DNA of 64,000 bases from Luteimonas suaedae (GCF_008312895.1 NZ_VSSP01000005.1:186001-250000), one strand, 5' to 3'. Numbered from the stretch's first letter, positions 1-11,563 are shown. Notes: generated by a model not told the origin, from the sequence alone. Program-made: numbers and translations.

Positions 1-608
1 CCTACGGCGTGGTCGCCGGTGTCGCCTACGGCATCGGCGCCGGCACCATCCGCAGCGACCAGGACGTCATCAAGGGCATGGGCCAGAGCATGAGCACCCT
101 CGGCGTGTACCTGGTGCTGGTGTTCTTCGCCGCCCAGTTCGTCGCCTTCTTCAACTGGACCCAGCTCGGGCTGATCTTCGCGGTCAACGGCGCCGGCGTG
201 CTGACGCAGCTGCAGCTGCCCGGAATCGTCCTGTTCGCCGCCTTCATCCTGCTGACCGCCTGCGCCAACCTGTTCATGGGCTCGGCCTCGGCCAAGTGGG
301 CGCTGATGGCGCCGGTGTTCATCCCGATGTTCATGCTGCTCGGCTATTCCCCCGAGCTGACCCAGATCGGCTATCGCATCGGCGACTCGGTGACCAACAT
401 CATCTCGCCGATGATGAGCTATTTCGCGTTGATCATCGCCTTCCTGCAGCGCTACGAGCCGAAGGCGGGCATCGGCACGGTGGTGGCGGTGATGCTGCCG
501 TATTCGATCACCTTCCTGATCGGCTGGACGATCCTGTTCTCGATCTGGATGGCGATCGGTGCGCCGATCGGGCCGGGGGCGCCGTTGCAATACATTCCTG
601 CCGGTTGA
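1..608 (+). CDS. AbgT-family transporter, C-terminal part (cut by window edge)
   Basis: Partial: the frame is open from the first bases, so the true start lies outside. About 200 residues remain, with several long hydrophobic segments and an ending like that of AbgT/YdaH proteins, including [18 protein letters not shown] and the stretch around [15 protein letters not shown]. Family members are inner-membrane proteins; E. coli AbgT imports p-aminobenzoyl-glutamate, and other members (MtrF, YdaH) have been described as exporters of p-aminobenzoate-type folate precursors or sulfonamides. The next gene makes p-aminobenzoate, which fits a folate-precursor role but does not show the direction of transport. 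Family assignment is firm, substrate is inferred. Confidence 0.85.
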   Translation, partial: YGVVAGVAYGIGAGTIRSDQDVIKGMGQSMSTLGVYLVLVFFAAQFVAFFNWTQLGLIFAVNGAGVLTQLQLPGIVLFAAFILLTACANLFMGSASAKWALMAPVFIPMFMLLGYSPELTQIGYRIGDSVTNIISPMMSYFALIIAFLQRYEPKAGIGTVVAVMLPYSITFLIGWTILFSIWMAIGAPIGPGAPLQYIPAG

Positions 609-684
609 ATCGTGTCCGCTGCCGCGGCCGTCGAAGCGGCCGCGGATTCCCGACTCCCAGCCGCGGACAGCCGCGAGCACTGCA

Positions 685-2031
685 TTGCTGATCACCCGCC
701 CGCTCCCGCCCGACACCGACCTGCTTGCGGTCCATCGCTTGGCGCCGGCGCGCTACCCGCTGCTGCTGCAGTCGGTCGCGCACGGCACGGCGCAGGCGCG
801 CTGGGACCTGCTGCTGCTGGCGAGCGGACCGTCGTTGCGGCTCGATGCCTTCGGCATCACCCGCGATGCCGAAGGCAGCACGGTCGACGGTGGCTTCCTG
901 GACGCGCTCGACGCGCGCTGGCGCGCGCTGCGATTGCCGCGCGAGGAACCGCGCTGGCCATTCCGCGGCGGCTGGGCGCTGTTCCTCGGCTACGAACTGG
1001 CGGAGCAGGTGGAGCCGGTGCTGCGACTCCCGGCCGCGGCCGGAGCATTGCCGGTGGCCTGCGCGCTGCGCTGCCCGGCGGCGATCCTGCGCGATCACGC
1101 CACCGGCGAATGCGTCGCCCTGGCCGAACGCGGCCACGAGGCCCTGCTGGAGTGGATCGTCGCCGATGCGGACGCCGGTGATGCGAGCCCCTCGCCGCCA
1201 TGGCGTGCGCCGCGGACGCTGCACGAGGACGATGCCGATGCCTTCGTCGCCGGCGTCGCGCGGATCCTCGGCTATCTCGCCGCCGGCGACGTGTTCCAGG
1301 TCAACCTGTCGCGCGCCTGGCAGGCGCACTTCGATGCGCCGCCGGATCCGGCCGCCCTGTACGCGCGCCTGCGCACGGTCAGCCCGGCGCCGTTTTCGGG
1401 GCTGTTCGCCGACGCAGGGTGCAGCGTGGTCAGCGCGTCGCCGGAGCGGCTGGTGTCGGTCCGCGGCGACCTGGTCGAGACCCGTCCGATCGCCGGCACC
1501 CGCCCGCGCCTGGAGGGCGACGACGACGCGGCGCGGGTGCGCGAACTGGCCGGGCATCCGAAGGAGCGCGCCGAGCACGTGATGCTGGTCGACCTGGAGC
1601 GCAACGATCTCGGCCGCGTCTGCGTGCCGGGCAGCGTCGAGGTCGACGAGCTGATGACGGTGGAGAGCTACGCCCAGGTGCACCACATCGTCAGCAACGT
1701 GCGCGGGCGGCTGCGCGCCGGGGCCACGCCGGGCGAGGTGATCGCGGCGGTGTTTCCCGGCGGCACCATCACCGGCTGTCCCAAGGTGCGCTGCATGCAG
1801 ATCATCGCCGAACTGGAAGCGAGCGGCCGCGGCGCCTACACCGGCGCGATGGGCTGGCTCAACCGCGATGGCGACCTCGACCTGAACATCCTCATCCGCA
1901 GCGCCGAGGTCGAAGGCGACGTGCTGCGTTTCCGCACCGGCGCCGGCATCGTCGCCGACTCCGACCCGCTGCGGGAGCTCGAGGAGACGCGCGCCAAGGC
2001 GCGCGGGATGCTGCGGGCGTTGGGTTCGTGA
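685..2031 (+). CDS. pabB: Aminodeoxychorismate synthase component I (PabB)
   Basis: Chorismate-utilising enzyme that aminates chorismate to 4-amino-4-deoxychorismate for p-aminobenzoate and folate synthesis, with glutamine amidotransferase PabA as partner (not seen here). The C-terminal chorismate-binding domain carries MLVDLERNDLGR and FPGGTITGCPK (about residue 357); the PGG-T-I-TG-PK form is PabB-like rather than TrpE-like. At about residue 268 the motif is PIAGT; in E. coli PabB the middle residue is a lysine that attacks chorismate, while alanine is usual in TrpE. I chose the TTG at 685 because it gives 448 residues, close to the usual PabB length; no ATG lies nearby in frame and no strong ribosome site is visible, so the start is uncertain. 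Confidence 0.85.
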   Translation: MLITRPLPPDTDLLAVHRLAPARYPLLLQSVAHGTAQARWDLLLLASGPSLRLDAFGITRDAEGSTVDGGFLDALDARWRALRLPREEPRWPFRGGWALFLGYELAEQVEPVLRLPAAAGALPVACALRCPAAILRDHATGECVALAERGHEALLEWIVADADAGDASPSPPWRAPRTLHEDDADAFVAGVARILGYLAAGDVFQVNLSRAWQAHFDAPPDPAALYARLRTVSPAPFSGLFADAGCSVVSASPERLVSVRGDLVETRPIAGTRPRLEGDDDAARVRELAGHPKERAEHVMLVDLERNDLGRVCVPGSVEVDELMTVESYAQVHHIVSNVRGRLRAGATPGEVIAAVFPGGTITGCPKVRCMQIIAELEASGRGAYTGAMGWLNRDGDLDLNILIRSAEVEGDVLRFRTGAGIVADSDPLRELEETRAKARGMLRALGS

Positions 2032-2123
2032 TGCACGGGCATGGTTGTGATTGCGTGCTTCGGAAGGGGCTTGTTGGCGGGGCTATTCCTTGGAGTCAGC
2101 CGTGGCGACGGCCCGTTTCTCAC

Positions 2124-2200
2124 CGCAGCGGAAGGGGCTGCCTGGCGCGGCGACGGCCTCATTTTCGCTGCAACGGAGACGGCTGCCTGGCGCGGCGCGG
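2124..2200. repeat. Imperfect direct repeat upstream of mltG
   Basis: Two copies of about 32 bp (2124-2155 and 2169-2200) share GGCTGCCTGGCGCGGCG and the preceding CGGA. They lie in the 203-bp gap between pabB and mltG. A similar GCTGCCTGGCGCGG occurs near 13540 upstream of lepA. No function is evident. Confidence 0.5.
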
Positions 2201-2234
2201 TATCCTGACCGTATGAATCCAGTTCCGAAGTTCG

Positions 2235-4865
<2,631 letters not shown>

Positions 4866-4866
<1 letters not shown>

Positions 4867-4888
4867 CCGATGCCCGATCGGCATCGGC
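4866..4888. terminator. Perfect hairpin after holB, no T-tract
   Basis: Nine-bp perfect stem (GCCGATGCC pairing with GGCATCGGC, five-base loop) starting at the last base of the holB stop codon. It lacks a run of T on either strand, so it may slow or protect transcripts rather than act as a classic intrinsic terminator. Confidence 0.4.
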
Positions 4889-4920
4889 TGCGGACCTGAA
4901 CGCCCGACCAGGGGTGAGCA

Positions 4921-4966
4921 CGGGGCGTTTGCGAGGCACTGCCTCGCGCCTCGGGTGAACGCCCCG
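4921..4966. repeat. Nested inverted repeat between holB and pilZ
   Basis: Outer arms GGGGCGTT (4922-4929) and AACGCCCC (4958-4965) enclose a perfect inner hairpin GCGAGGC/GCCTCGC with a three-base loop. This occupies the 192-bp holB-pilZ gap. It could form a cruciform or a structured 5' leader for pilZ; no partner copy was found in the window. Confidence 0.5.
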
Positions 4967-5058
4967 CGCGGCGCGGGGCCGGCAAGCCGGGCGGGACGAT
5001 CCGGAAGCCGACATGGTGCGCCATGGACGGCTTGGCAATCGATCGGGGAAGCAACAGC

Positions 5059-5418
5059 ATGAGCACGACAGCCATACAATCTCGGCAAGGCATCCTGTCG
5101 CTGACGGTGAAGGACAAGGCGGCGCTGTACAACGCCTACATGCCCTATCTCAAGCATGGCGGCATCTTCGTCCCCACGCCCAAGCGCTACTTCATCGGCG
5201 ACGAAGTGTTCCTGCTGCTGGTGCTGCCCGAGTCGAACGAACGTCTGCCGGTGGCCGGCAAGGTGGTCTGGGTGACGCCCCCCGGCGCCCAGGGCAACCG
5301 CGCCGCCGGCATCGGCGTGCAGTTCGCCGACACCAACGAGGGCGAGGCGGTGAAGGGCAGGATCGAGACCCTGCTGGCGGGCACCCTCAACGCGGAAAAG
5401 CCCACGCACACGATGTAG
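5059..5418 (+). CDS. pilZ: Type IV pilus assembly protein PilZ
   Basis: 119-residue PilZ-domain protein needed for type IV pilus biogenesis and twitching; in Xanthomonas it is known to bind PilB and the EAL protein FimX. Length and location after holB match the founding PilZ type, which lacks the RxxxR/DxSxxG cyclic-di-GMP motif, and I see no such motif here. Core sequence includes PYLKHGGIFVPTPK and VWVTPPGAQGNRAAGIGVQF. The ATG at 5059 follows GGGGAAG and gives the standard N terminus MSTT; an upstream in-frame ATG at 5023 is less likely. Confidence 0.9.
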   Translation: MSTTAIQSRQGILSLTVKDKAALYNAYMPYLKHGGIFVPTPKRYFIGDEVFLLLVLPESNERLPVAGKVVWVTPPGAQGNRAAGIGVQFADTNEGEAVKGRIETLLAGTLNAEKPTHTM

Positions 5419-5476
5419 CCGAATCGACGGGGATCGGGCAAGCGTTTCCTACCGCGCTGCAGTTCACGTCGCCCCC

Positions 5477-5621
5477 CGTAGGAGCGCGCCATGCGCGCGA
5501 TACCGCGGGCATTTCGTCGCCACGGAATTTCGGAGACCGATGTGCTTTCCGGCCCGCACAGGAGCCGTTGATGGTCGACACGGAAGCACCCGCGGTATCG
5601 CGCGCATGGCGCGCTCCTACG
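5477..5621. repeat. REPIN copy 1 (core type A)
   Basis: 145-bp element with inverted ends: left CGTAGGAGCGCGCCATGCGC and right the reverse complement ending CGCGCTCCTACG. Each end is a GTAG tetranucleotide followed by a GCGCGC-CAT-GCGCGC hairpin, the layout of REP sequences mobilised by RAYT transposases. The core has the A-type sequence with GTGCTTTCCGG and CAGGAGCCGT, shared with the copy at 17498. It fills most of the 322-bp gap between pilZ and the next gene; nothing else is recognisable there. Confidence 0.9.
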
Positions 5622-5740
5622 GAAAGCGGGCAAGGCGTTTGCCTATTCATTGGCGGAAAGAACTGCCCGGCGTGACCGGTTTCGGCGATCGCTTCCGTTC
5701 TCGCGTCTGACGGCAGTGAACACGTTCTGATGAGGTCCCC

Positions 5741-7435
5741 ATGAAACACCCCCTCCATATCGCGCTGCTCTGCACGGCGGCGGCGCTCGCCGTCGCCTGC
5801 ACCGCGTCCACCGAATCGCCGCCGACAGCCGGGCCGGCCGTTTCGCCGCCGGAAATGGCGCTGGTCGCCAACCTGCTCGAAGGCCTCGGCGATTACCGTT
5901 TTCCGGTCACCAGCGAGCATCCCGAGGTCCAGCGCTGGTTCGACCAGGGGCTGATGCTGACCTACGGCTTCAACCACGACGCCGCCGAACGCTCCTTCGT
6001 CAAGGCCACCGAACTGGATCCGGAGTGCGCCATGTGCTGGTGGGGCGCGGCGCTGGTGCTCGGTCCGCACGTCAACGCCGGCATGGATCCGGCCAACAAC
6101 GATCGCGCCTGGGAGCGCTTGCAGAAGGCACGCGCGCTGGCGTCCGGCGCCAGCCCGCGCGAGCGGGCCTTCATCGAGGCGCTGTCGGCGCGCTATGCCG
6201 AGCAGCCGCCCGAGGACCGTCGCCCGCTCGACGAGGCCTACGCCGCCGCCACGCGCAAGCTGATGCGGGAGCGGCCGGACGATCCCGATGCCGCCGTGTT
6301 CCACGCCGAGGCGCTGATGGACCTGCAGCCCTGGGACTACTACGACGCGCAGCTGCGGCCGAAGGGACATACCGAAGAAGTCGTCTCGGTGCTGGAATCG
6401 GTGATCGACCGCGAGCCCGACCACGCCGGCGCCCTGCACCTGTACGTGCATGCGGTCGAGGCCTCGGCCGATCCGCAACGCGGTGTCGCCGCCGCCGACC
6501 GGCTGCGCGAACTGATCCCCGGCTCCGGCCACCTGGTGCACATGCCCGCGCACATCTACGCCCGGGTCGGGCGCTGGCACGACGCAGTGATCGCCAACCA
6601 GCGCGCGATCGAAGCCGACGACGCCTACCTGGCGCTGTGCCGCGGCAACGCCCAGGGCGTGTACCCGCTCGGCTACGTGCCGCACAACCACCATTTCCTG
6701 TGGTTCGCCGCCAGCATGGAGGGCGACAGCGCAGTGGCGCGCAAGGCGGCGCTGCAGACCGCCGAGCGCACGGACCTGCCGGAGCTGATGCGCGAGCCCG
6801 GCTTCGCCGGCCTGCAGCATTACTGGTTGACGCCATGGTTCGAACGCGTGCGCTTCGGCCGCTGGGACGAGATCGCGGTCACGCCGAATCCCGCCGAGGA
6901 CCTGCCGTACGTCACCGCGATCTGGCACTACGCGCAAGGCATGGCCGCGGTGCGCCAGCAGCGCCTCGATGATGCCGAGCGCCACCTCGCCGCGCTGCGG
7001 CCGCTCGCGGCCGATCCGCAGATGGGCACGCTGATGGTCTGGGACCGCTACCCGCTGGCGTACGCGGCGCGGATCGCCGAACGCAGCGTCGCTGCCGAAC
7101 TCGCGTCGGCCCGCGGCGACCACGACACGGCGATCGCCGCGCTGCGCGAGGCGGTGGCCATCGAGGACGGCATACCCTACGACGAACCGCCCGGCTGGCA
7201 TGCGCCGGTGCGGCAATCACTGGGTGCGGTGCTGCTGGAGGCGGGCCGCGCCGGCGAGGCCGAGCAGGTCTACCGCGAGGAGCTCGCGCGCAACCCCGGC
7301 AACGGCTGGTCGCTGTTTGGACTGACGCAGAGCCTGCGGGCGCAGGACAAGACGAACGACGCCGCGTCGGTGGAGGCCGAGCTGGCCGAGGCCTGGCAGC
7401 ACGCCGACATCGAGTTGACGGCGTCGCGGCTCTGA
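5741..7435 (+). CDS. TPR-containing lipoprotein of unknown function
   Basis: 564 residues. The N terminus is a lipoprotein signal (MKHPLHIALLC... with AALAVAC, cysteine at about residue 20) and predicts envelope anchoring. The rest is largely helical with repeated tetratricopeptide-like units; recognisable pieces are QRWFDQGLMLTYGFNHDAAERSF, an AMCWWGAALVLGP stretch and C-terminal ...AGEAEQVYREELARNPGNGWSLFGL, typical of TPR turns. Such proteins usually scaffold complexes; no catalytic motif is seen. Good start context (TGAGGTCCCC before ATG). It stands alone, preceded and followed by REPINs and convergent with the beta-oxidation gene. Confidence 0.75.
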   Translation: MKHPLHIALLCTAAALAVACTASTESPPTAGPAVSPPEMALVANLLEGLGDYRFPVTSEHPEVQRWFDQGLMLTYGFNHDAAERSFVKATELDPECAMCWWGAALVLGPHVNAGMDPANNDRAWERLQKARALASGASPRERAFIEALSARYAEQPPEDRRPLDEAYAAATRKLMRERPDDPDAAVFHAEALMDLQPWDYYDAQLRPKGHTEEVVSVLESVIDREPDHAGALHLYVHAVEASADPQRGVAAADRLRELIPGSGHLVHMPAHIYARVGRWHDAVIANQRAIEADDAYLALCRGNAQGVYPLGYVPHNHHFLWFAASMEGDSAVARKAALQTAERTDLPELMREPGFAGLQHYWLTPWFERVRFGRWDEIAVTPNPAEDLPYVTAIWHYAQGMAAVRQQRLDDAERHLAALRPLAADPQMGTLMVWDRYPLAYAARIAERSVAAELASARGDHDTAIAALREAVAIEDGIPYDEPPGWHAPVRQSLGAVLLEAGRAGEAEQVYREELARNPGNGWSLFGLTQSLRAQDKTNDAASVEAELAEAWQHADIELTASRL

Positions 7436-7449
7436 CCAGACAGGGTTCC

Positions 7450-7593
7450 CGTAGGAGCGCGCCATGCGCGCGATACCGCGGGTGCCTGCAGGATCCGGCG
7501 GATGCCGCGATTCTGGCCCGGCGGGCGTGCCGGGCCCCAGAATTTGCAGGCGGCGCCATGCCCGCGGTATCGCGCGCGCGGCGCGCTCCTACG
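7450..7593. repeat. REPIN copy 2 (core type B, forward)
   Basis: 144 bp between convergent genes. Ends as in the other copies; the inner part of the right arm has CGCGCGCGCGGCGCGC in place of CGCGCGCATGGCGCGC. The core runs GGATCCGGCGGATGCCGCG and then an internal palindrome (GGCCCGGCGGGCGTGCCGGGCC). Its right end contains the TAG stop codon of the minus-strand fadB-like gene (7589-7591). Confidence 0.9.
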
Positions 7594-9685
7594 GAGAAGC
7601 GGACGTATCGGCGGCGGCGGTTTCCTGTCGCAATGCCGCGTCGCTCCAACCCGGTCGCGGCGCGAAGCGGTCGCCGTGCTTCGCCTGCAGCGCCCGCAGC
7701 TTCTCCAGCAGCGCGTCGGCTCCGGTCTCGCGGATGTACTGGATCGGGCCGCCGCGGAACGGCGCGAAGCCGGTACCGAAGATGACGCCGGCATCGAGCA
7801 GGTCGGCATCCTCGACCACGCCCTCGTGCAGCGCCGCCACCGCCTCGTTGAGCAGCGCCAGGATCAGCCGGTCTTCCAGGTCCTCCGGCGCCTGGTAGTC
7901 CTTCGGCAGCTCCGGCTTCTTCGGCTTGCCGTTTTCCCAGGCATACAGGCCCTGGCCGTCCTTCTTGCCGCGCTTGCCGGGCTCGGGCGGCGTGGCCAGC
8001 GCGGGCGGAATCTCCAGGCCGAGGAACGGCGCCAGCTCCTGGCCGACGCCGGAGGCGACATCCAGGCCGACGGTGTCGATCAGCTCGATCGGCCCCACCG
8101 GCATGCCGAAGCGCACCGCCGCCTTGTCGATCGCCGCGCCCGGCACGCCTTCCGAATACGCGGTCGCCGCCTCCAGCATGTAGGGAAACAGCAACCGGTT
8201 GACCAGGAAGCCCGGGGTGCCGGCGACCGGCACCGGCAGCTTGTCCAGTGCGCGGCAGAAGGCGGCCAGGCGCTTTTCCGTTTCCGGCGCCATGGCGTCG
8301 TGGCGCACGATCTCCACCAGTGGCATCTGCGCCACCGGGTTGAAGTAGTGCAGGCCGGCGAACCGGTCCGGGCGACGGATGCCCTCGCGTAGCTCCGTCA
8401 GCGGGATCGACGAGGTGTTGCTGGTGAGCAGCGCGTCGGACTTGAGCTTTGGCTCGACCTGCGCGTACAGGCCGCGCTTGGCGTCGGCGTCCTCGATGAT
8501 CGCCTCGATCACCAGGTCGGCCTGGGCCACGCCCGCGCCTTCGAGATCGGACTGCAGTCGCGCCGCGACCTCCGGACGCTCGTTGTCGTCCTTCACCTTC
8601 TTCGCGAACAGCTCCTGCGCGCGCGCGAGCGCCTTGTCGATATAGGGCTGCTCGCGATCCTGCAACGTGACCTGGAAGCCCTTGTAGGCCGACCAGGCGG
8701 CGATGTCGCCGCCCATCACCCCGGCGCCGACCACGTGCAGGCGGGTCACGCCATGGTCCTTGCCGCCCAGGCCCTTCAGCCGTTCCTGCAGGAAGAACAC
8801 CCGGGTCAGGTTGCGCGCGGTCGGCGTGGCGGCCAGCTTGACCACGGACTTGCGTTCGGCTGCCAGCAGCGCCTGGACACCGCCGCCGCTGCGGCGCCAG
8901 GTCTCGATCATGGCGTAGGGCGCCGGGTAGTGATCCTTGCGCGCCTTGCGCGCGACCTGCTTGACCAGAATCGGCGCCAGGATCTGCCGCGCCGGCCAGG
9001 TGTTGGTGAGCCAGCCCAGGAAGCGCTGCTTGAACGGCCGCTGCCTGCCCTTGCGCGCGAGCGTCGCGGCGGTATCGACCAGTAGCGCCGGTTCCGACAC
9101 CTTGTCGACCAGTCCGGTTGCCCGCGCCGCCGAAGCCGACAGGCTGCGCCCGGTCAGCATCATGTCGAACGCCGCCGGCGCGCCGACCAGCCGCGGCAGC
9201 CGCACGCTGCCGCCCCAGCCGGGATAGATGCCGAGCTTCACCTCGGGCAGGCCGATGCGCGTCGACGGATCGTTGCTGGCGACGCGGTAGTCGCAGGCCA
9301 GCGCGATCTCGGTGCCGCCACCCATGCAGAAGCCGTGGATCGCGGCGACGGTGGGGCAGGGCAGGTCGGCCAGGCGCTGAAATACCTGTTGCCCGCGCCG
9401 GATCGAATCGCCGATCGTGCCCTTGGCATCGAACTCGCGAAACTCGCGGATGTCGGCGCCGGCGATGAAGCCCTTGGCCTTGGCCGAGCGCAACACCACT
9501 GCCTGCGGTGGATCCAGGGCCAGCCGCTCCAGCAGGCTGTCGAGCTCGATCAGCACGTCCTGGGCGAAGGTATTGACCGATTCGCCGGCGCGGTCGAACG
9601 ACAGCACCAGCACGCCGTCCTCGCGCAGTTCGGCTTGCCAGTGGCTGAAGCGCAGTCCGTCGAGGCCTGCAATCATCGGGACCAT
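7589..9685 (-). CDS. FadB/FadJ-type fatty acid oxidation enzyme (enoyl-CoA hydratase / 3-hydroxyacyl-CoA dehydrogenase)
   Basis: Bifunctional alpha subunit of the beta-oxidation complex, 698 residues. N-terminal crotonase domain (about 1-200) with GFCMGGGTEIALACDYRVA and LPEVKLGIYPGWGGSVRLPR, which hold the oxyanion glycine and acid glutamates. Rossmann 3-hydroxyacyl-CoA dehydrogenase domain from about 315 with GAGVMGG, SNTSSIPLTEL and the catalytic histidine in HYFNP, then two C-terminal helical domains (GFLVNRLLFPYM; GTGFAPFRGGP). It converts enoyl-CoA to 3-ketoacyl-CoA and normally pairs with a FadA thiolase, not present nearby. The stop codon TAG lies in the end of a REPIN, so the last residues may differ from relatives. 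FadB versus FadJ cannot be decided here. Confidence 0.92.
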   Translation of the reverse strand: MVPMIAGLDGLRFSHWQAELREDGVLVLSFDRAGESVNTFAQDVLIELDSLLERLALDPPQAVVLRSAKAKGFIAGADIREFREFDAKGTIGDSIRRGQQVFQRLADLPCPTVAAIHGFCMGGGTEIALACDYRVASNDPSTRIGLPEVKLGIYPGWGGSVRLPRLVGAPAAFDMMLTGRSLSASAARATGLVDKVSEPALLVDTAATLARKGRQRPFKQRFLGWLTNTWPARQILAPILVKQVARKARKDHYPAPYAMIETWRRSGGGVQALLAAERKSVVKLAATPTARNLTRVFFLQERLKGLGGKDHGVTRLHVVGAGVMGGDIAAWSAYKGFQVTLQDREQPYIDKALARAQELFAKKVKDDNERPEVAARLQSDLEGAGVAQADLVIEAIIEDADAKRGLYAQVEPKLKSDALLTSNTSSIPLTELREGIRRPDRFAGLHYFNPVAQMPLVEIVRHDAMAPETEKRLAAFCRALDKLPVPVAGTPGFLVNRLLFPYMLEAATAYSEGVPGAAIDKAAVRFGMPVGPIELIDTVGLDVASGVGQELAPFLGLEIPPALATPPEPGKRGKKDGQGLYAWENGKPKKPELPKDYQAPEDLEDRLILALLNEAVAALHEGVVEDADLLDAGVIFGTGFAPFRGGPIQYIRETGADALLEKLRALQAKHGDRFAPRPGWSDAALRQETAAADTSASP

Positions 9686-9854
9686 CCGTTAGGGTACGGG
9701 AAGCCCCTTATGATCCAGAGGTCGTTCGGCCGGCGTCAAATCCGCCCGTCGGAACGTCCCGCGGGCGCATGGCGCCGCCGTCGATCTCGTGCAATCAGAT
9801 GCCATGGCTTGTGGCAGTGGCGCGTCGACCCCAGATCGGATCACCGTAGCAAGC

Positions 9855-9883
9855 GGAACTTCGCCCCCTGCCGAAGGTCACAG
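9855..9883 (+). promoter_or_regulatory. Putative sigma-E-type promoter of rpoE
   Basis: GGAACTT at 9855-9861 followed after about 15-16 bases by GTCACA (9877-9882). This matches the known sigma-E class consensus (GGAACTT, spacer 15-17, TC-rich -10) and sits about 40 bases before the rpoE start, so it would give autoregulation of the operon. Not tested; based on sequence match only. Confidence 0.6.
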
Positions 9884-9923
9884 TGCCCAGCCGAACGGCC
9901 GGGCGAGAAGGAGCGCCGGCCCG

Positions 9924-10538
9924 ATGGCCGAAAACGATACCCATCAGTTGGACCAGGAGTTGGTCAGGCGCGTGCAGCGCGGAGACAGCGCGGCTTTCGA
10001 CCTGCTGGTACGCAAGTACCAGCACCGGATCGCGGCGCTGATCGGCCGCTACGTGCAGGACTGGAGCGAATGCCAGGACGTGGCCCAGGAGACGTTCATC
10101 CGTGCCTACCGTGCGATCGGCAATTTCCGCGGCGATGCGCAGTTCTATACCTGGCTGCACCGGATCGCGGTCAATACCGCCAAGAACCATCTGGTCTCCG
10201 GCAACCGCCGCCCGCCGACCGAGGACATCGACGTCGGCGACGCCGAGCAGTTCGATTCCGGCGTGCGCCTGCGCGACACCGACACGCCCGAACGTGAACT
10301 GATGCGCCAGCAGTTGGAACAAACGGTGATGCACGCGGTCGAAGGGTTGCCCGAAGAGCTGCGCGTGGCGATCACGCTGCGCGAGGTCGACGGACTGAGC
10401 TACGAGGAGATCGCCCAACGCATGGACTGCCCGATCGGTACGGTGCGCTCGCGCATCTTCCGTGCCCGCGAAGCGATCGACCTGGAGCTCAAACCCCTGA
10501 TGGACACCGAAACCACAGCCGAGCGTGCCACCCGATGA
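9924..10538 (+). CDS. rpoE: RNA polymerase sigma-E factor (RpoE/AlgU)
   Basis: ECF sigma factor directing the envelope-stress regulon, 204 residues. Region 2 (FDLLVRKYQHRIAALIGRY, QDVAQETFIRAYRAIGNFRG, FYTWLHRIAVN) and region 4 (LREVDGLSYEEIAQRMDCPIGTVRSRIFRARE) are complete. The ATG at 9924 is chosen over an upstream in-frame start (9789) because AGAAGGAG lies ten bases before it and the product then starts like known RpoE proteins. It overlaps the next gene by ATGA, the anti-sigma factor, the usual arrangement for cotranscription and translational coupling. Confidence 0.96.
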   Translation: MAENDTHQLDQELVRRVQRGDSAAFDLLVRKYQHRIAALIGRYVQDWSECQDVAQETFIRAYRAIGNFRGDAQFYTWLHRIAVNTAKNHLVSGNRRPPTEDIDVGDAEQFDSGVRLRDTDTPERELMRQQLEQTVMHAVEGLPEELRVAITLREVDGLSYEEIAQRMDCPIGTVRSRIFRAREAIDLELKPLMDTETTAERATR

Positions 10539-11563
10539 TGCCGACCGACGACAGCGACGCCCTGCAGATCGGGCCCGATCCCGACAAGCTCTACCTCTAC
10601 CATCGCCAGCAGCTGTCGGCGATGCTGGATGGCGAGTTGTCGCCGGACCAGGCCCGTTTCATGCTGCGGCGGCTGCAGCACGACACCGAGCTGGCCAGCT
10701 GCTGGGAGCGCTGGCAGGTCTGCGGCGACGTGTTGCGCGGACAGCGCAATGCGCTGCTGCCGGCCGATTTCGCGCAGCACGTCGCCCGTGCGATCGCCGA
10801 TGACGGAGGCGTCGCGGAGCCGGTATCGGCGACGGCCGGGCGCACGCGCCTGTGGCGCTGGGGCGGCGGCGCGGCGCTGGCTGCCTCGGTGGCGATGGCG
10901 GCGCTGTTCGTCGCGCGCGAGCCGTTGCAGGCGCCGGGCGATGTGTCCGAGGCGCCCACGCCGATGATCGCCGCGGTGCCCCCGCCCACGGCCACCGATG
11001 AGACGCAGACGCCCGCGGACGCCGCCGGTGCGCTCGAATCCGGTCTCGCCCTGGCGGGCGCCGCGGCGGTTGCGGCCGCCGAGGTTCCGCGCCGCAACGA
11101 GGAGCGGCGTTCGCGCGGCCAGAGCCAGCGTGCCGCGACCACCCGCGAACAGCGCCGTGCCGAACAGGCACCGGCGACGGTTGCGGTGGCGGCGCGCAAT
11201 CCGCGGCAGCCTGCAGTCGACCGGCGGGCACTGCCGGCGCCTCCCGCGGCAGACGTGTCCACGGCGGTCGCCGCCACCGGTTCCGACGCCGCCATCATCG
11301 ATCCGTTCGCCGTGAGCCCCGCCTTGCCGAGTCGGCCGTGGCCGCGCGCGATCGCGCCCGAGTTGAGTGGTCGCGGCGGCGGCTTCACGGTCGGCTATGG
11401 CGATTCCGGCGCCAGCGCCTCGTTCCATCCCTTCGAGCCGCGCATGGCCGCCGGTCAGGTCGGATCAAGTGCGGCCGGCCTTTCGCTCGCGCCGGCCACC
11501 GCCATCGGTGCGTCCGCGACTCCGGTCGCCGAGCCCGGCGCCGAGCCCGCCGATCTGCGCTAG
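10535..11563 (+). CDS. rseA: RseA/MucA-like anti-sigma factor
   Basis: 342 residues. The N-terminal about 90 residues fit the sigma-E-binding anti-sigma domain (LSAMLDGELSPDQARFMLRRL, CWERWQVCGDVLRGQ). A membrane segment follows (about 108-126, GGGAALAASVAMAALFVA), then a long low-complexity Ala/Pro/Arg-rich periplasmic part that would receive the regulated proteolysis signals. Longer than E. coli RseA (about 216) because of that tail. In the family, stress-triggered cleavage by DegS-like and RseP proteases frees RpoE. Starts within the rpoE stop (ATGA). The protease gene downstream completes a rpoE-rseA-mucD type operon; no RseB-like gene is between them. Confidence 0.85.
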   Translation: MMPTDDSDALQIGPDPDKLYLYHRQQLSAMLDGELSPDQARFMLRRLQHDTELASCWERWQVCGDVLRGQRNALLPADFAQHVARAIADDGGVAEPVSATAGRTRLWRWGGGAALAASVAMAALFVAREPLQAPGDVSEAPTPMIAAVPPPTATDETQTPADAAGALESGLALAGAAAVAAAEVPRRNEERRSRGQSQRAATTREQRRAEQAPATVAVAARNPRQPAVDRRALPAPPAADVSTAVAATGSDAAIIDPFAVSPALPSRPWPRAIAPELSGRGGGFTVGYGDSGASASFHPFEPRMAAGQVGSSAAGLSLAPATAIGASATPVAEPGAEPADLR

